The notes below the pieces were generated by a model. That model was not told where the DNA came from, searched no databases, and worked only from the letters and a program-made list of their open reading frames with translations. This document shows, in pieces, positions 29,303 to 30,109 of a stretch of 30,109 nucleotides of DNA. The position numbers and the translations under genes were made by a program. Position 1 is the first letter of the stretch. Each line of letters opens with the position of its first letter. Source of the DNA: Chloroflexota bacterium (GTDB lineage: Bacteria; Chloroflexota; Dormibacteria; CF-121); the NCBI GenBank assembly GCA_005881235.1, contig VBEQ01000150.1, forward strand, positions 1 to 30,109. The letters run 5' to 3'.

Positions 29303-30109
29303 GCGCTGCTCCCACGATCCTGATCGTCGATGACACGCCGCAGAACATCCGATTGCTCGATGCCGTTTTGAGCCCGCAAGGTTATCAAATCCTCGCGGCC
29401 GGGTCGGGCCGCGAGGGACTGGAAAAAGTCAGAAGCGAGAACCCCTCTCTCGTCCTCCTCGACATCGTGATGCCCGACCTGAGCGGGCTCGAGGTCTGCC
29501 ACCGGATCCGGGAGGATCCGGCGACCCACCTGCTTCCGGTCGTGATGCTGACCTCGTCCGGCGACCAGGACAAGGCCAGCGCCATCGAGGCGGGCGCGGA
29601 TGACTTCATCGAGCGGCCGGTCAACCAGCCCGAGTTGCTGGCTCGAGTCAGGTCATTGTTGCGGATCAAGGCTTACTACGACACCATCCAGGCGCAGGCC
29701 GCCGAGCTGGCTGCGTGGAATCGGACCCTGGAGGCTCGCGTTCGAGCCCAGGTCGAGGAGCTCCAGCGACTGAGCCGGCTCCGCCGCTTCCTATCGCCGC
29801 AGGTGGCTGACCTGATCGTGTCGTCTGGGAGCGAGGGCCTGCTCGAAGGTCACCGGCGGGAGATCACCGTCGTCTTCTGCGATCTTCGAGGATTTACCGC
29901 CTTTGCCGAGACCGCCGAGCCGGAAGATGTCATGGCCGTGCTGGCGGAATTCCACGGCGAGCTCGGCAAGCTGGTGTTCCGATTCGAGGGTACGCTCGAG
30001 TGGTTCGCGGGTGATGGCATCATGACGATCTTCAACGATCCATTCCCCTGCACTGACCCAGCGATGCGAGCTGTGCGCATGGGGCTGGCCATGCAGGGTC
30101 GCTCCCACG
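29299..30109 (+). CDS. Response regulator with class III nucleotidyl cyclase output (partial at 3' edge)
   Basis: The first 270 codons are visible; the end lies outside the window. An N-terminal receiver (TILIVDDTPQNIRLLDAVLS, Asp55 in LLDIVMPDLSG, IERPVNQPELLARV) is joined by a coiled coil (AAELAAWNRTLEARVRAQVE) to a class III cyclase domain. The metal-binding residues are Asp195 in VVFCDLRGFTAF and Asp239 in LEWFAGDGIMTIFNDP. The usual purine-reading Lys before GDG is replaced by Trp, so AMP versus GMP specificity is uncertain. GTG 29299 overlaps the preceding stop (GTGA). It is the likely source of cNMP for the Crp-type regulator and the protease. Confidence 0.93.
   Translation, partial: MSAAPTILIVDDTPQNIRLLDAVLSPQGYQILAAGSGREGLEKVRSENPSLVLLDIVMPDLSGLEVCHRIREDPATHLLPVVMLTSSGDQDKASAIEAGADDFIERPVNQPELLARVRSLLRIKAYYDTIQAQAAELAAWNRTLEARVRAQVEELQRLSRLRRFLSPQVADLIVSSGSEGLLEGHRREITVVFCDLRGFTAFAETAEPEDVMAVLAEFHGELGKLVFRFEGTLEWFAGDGIMTIFNDPFPCTDPAMRAVRMGLAMQGRSH

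Overview
The window is GC-rich, almost completely coding, and bacterial. It contains no rRNA, tRNA, transposase or CRISPR array. The MurT/GatD pair (lipid II amidation), an rpsT-holA neighbourhood, small two-partner operons and a strong habit of leaderless transcription suggest a Terrabacteria-type lineage such as Chloroflexota or Candidatus Dormibacterota. That placement is inferred from gene content and was not tested by phylogeny. No gene-free stretch exceeds 300 bases; the longest is 26445-26619, which holds an operator and promoters.

Layout. (1) 1-4955: envelope polysaccharide genes, namely an ABC-2 export permease (partial), a SAM methyltransferase, a polyprenyl-phosphate sugar-phosphate transferase, an O-antigen-ligase/polymerase-like protein and a GT4 glycosyltransferase. 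(2) 4904-9612: cell-wall and lipid genes: GatD, a DPM1-like GT2 with a UPF0104-type membrane partner, MurT and IspE. (3) 9666-14205: an exported protein of unknown function, a broken murJ, rpsT, and the coupled operon RpiB-like isomerase / pterin dehydratase / holA. (4) 14221-17450: a palindromic repeat, a GT87 enzyme, moaA and a LigC-type ATP-dependent DNA ligase. (5) 17447-22141: a small hydrophilic protein, CBS and BON proteins, a membrane-anchored trypsin-like protease, and a DUF763/polynucleotide-kinase-like pair. (6) 22152-30109: an accessory-looking block built round cyclic nucleotides.

The last block is the most interesting part. It holds a Crp/Fnr regulator, a small protein with a RiPP-leader-like N-terminus and a QSTVES hexapeptide tail, a Cys-rich zinc-finger-like protein, a membrane M50 metalloprotease fused to two cyclic-nucleotide-binding domains, a small basic protein, and a translationally coupled histidine kinase / receiver / receiver-nucleotidyl-cyclase operon. 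Two 18-bp palindromes differing at one base, with the TGTG-N8-CACA geometry of CRP sites, lie upstream of the peptide gene and of the protease gene. My working model, which is inference, is: kinase to cyclase to cNMP, which then acts on the Crp-type regulator and directly on the protease, with the repeat peptide as a candidate substrate.

A second window-wide signal is promoter architecture. Twelve genes have a -10-like hexamer (eleven fit TANNNT) ending 6-10 nt before the start codon, which predicts leaderless or nearly leaderless mRNAs. At two divergent pairs the start codons are only 18-19 nt apart and share one 7-bp TANNNTA element that reads as a -10 on both strands. Genes of the cNMP block and the stress-like genes mostly have ordinary leaders with Shine-Dalgarno sites instead.
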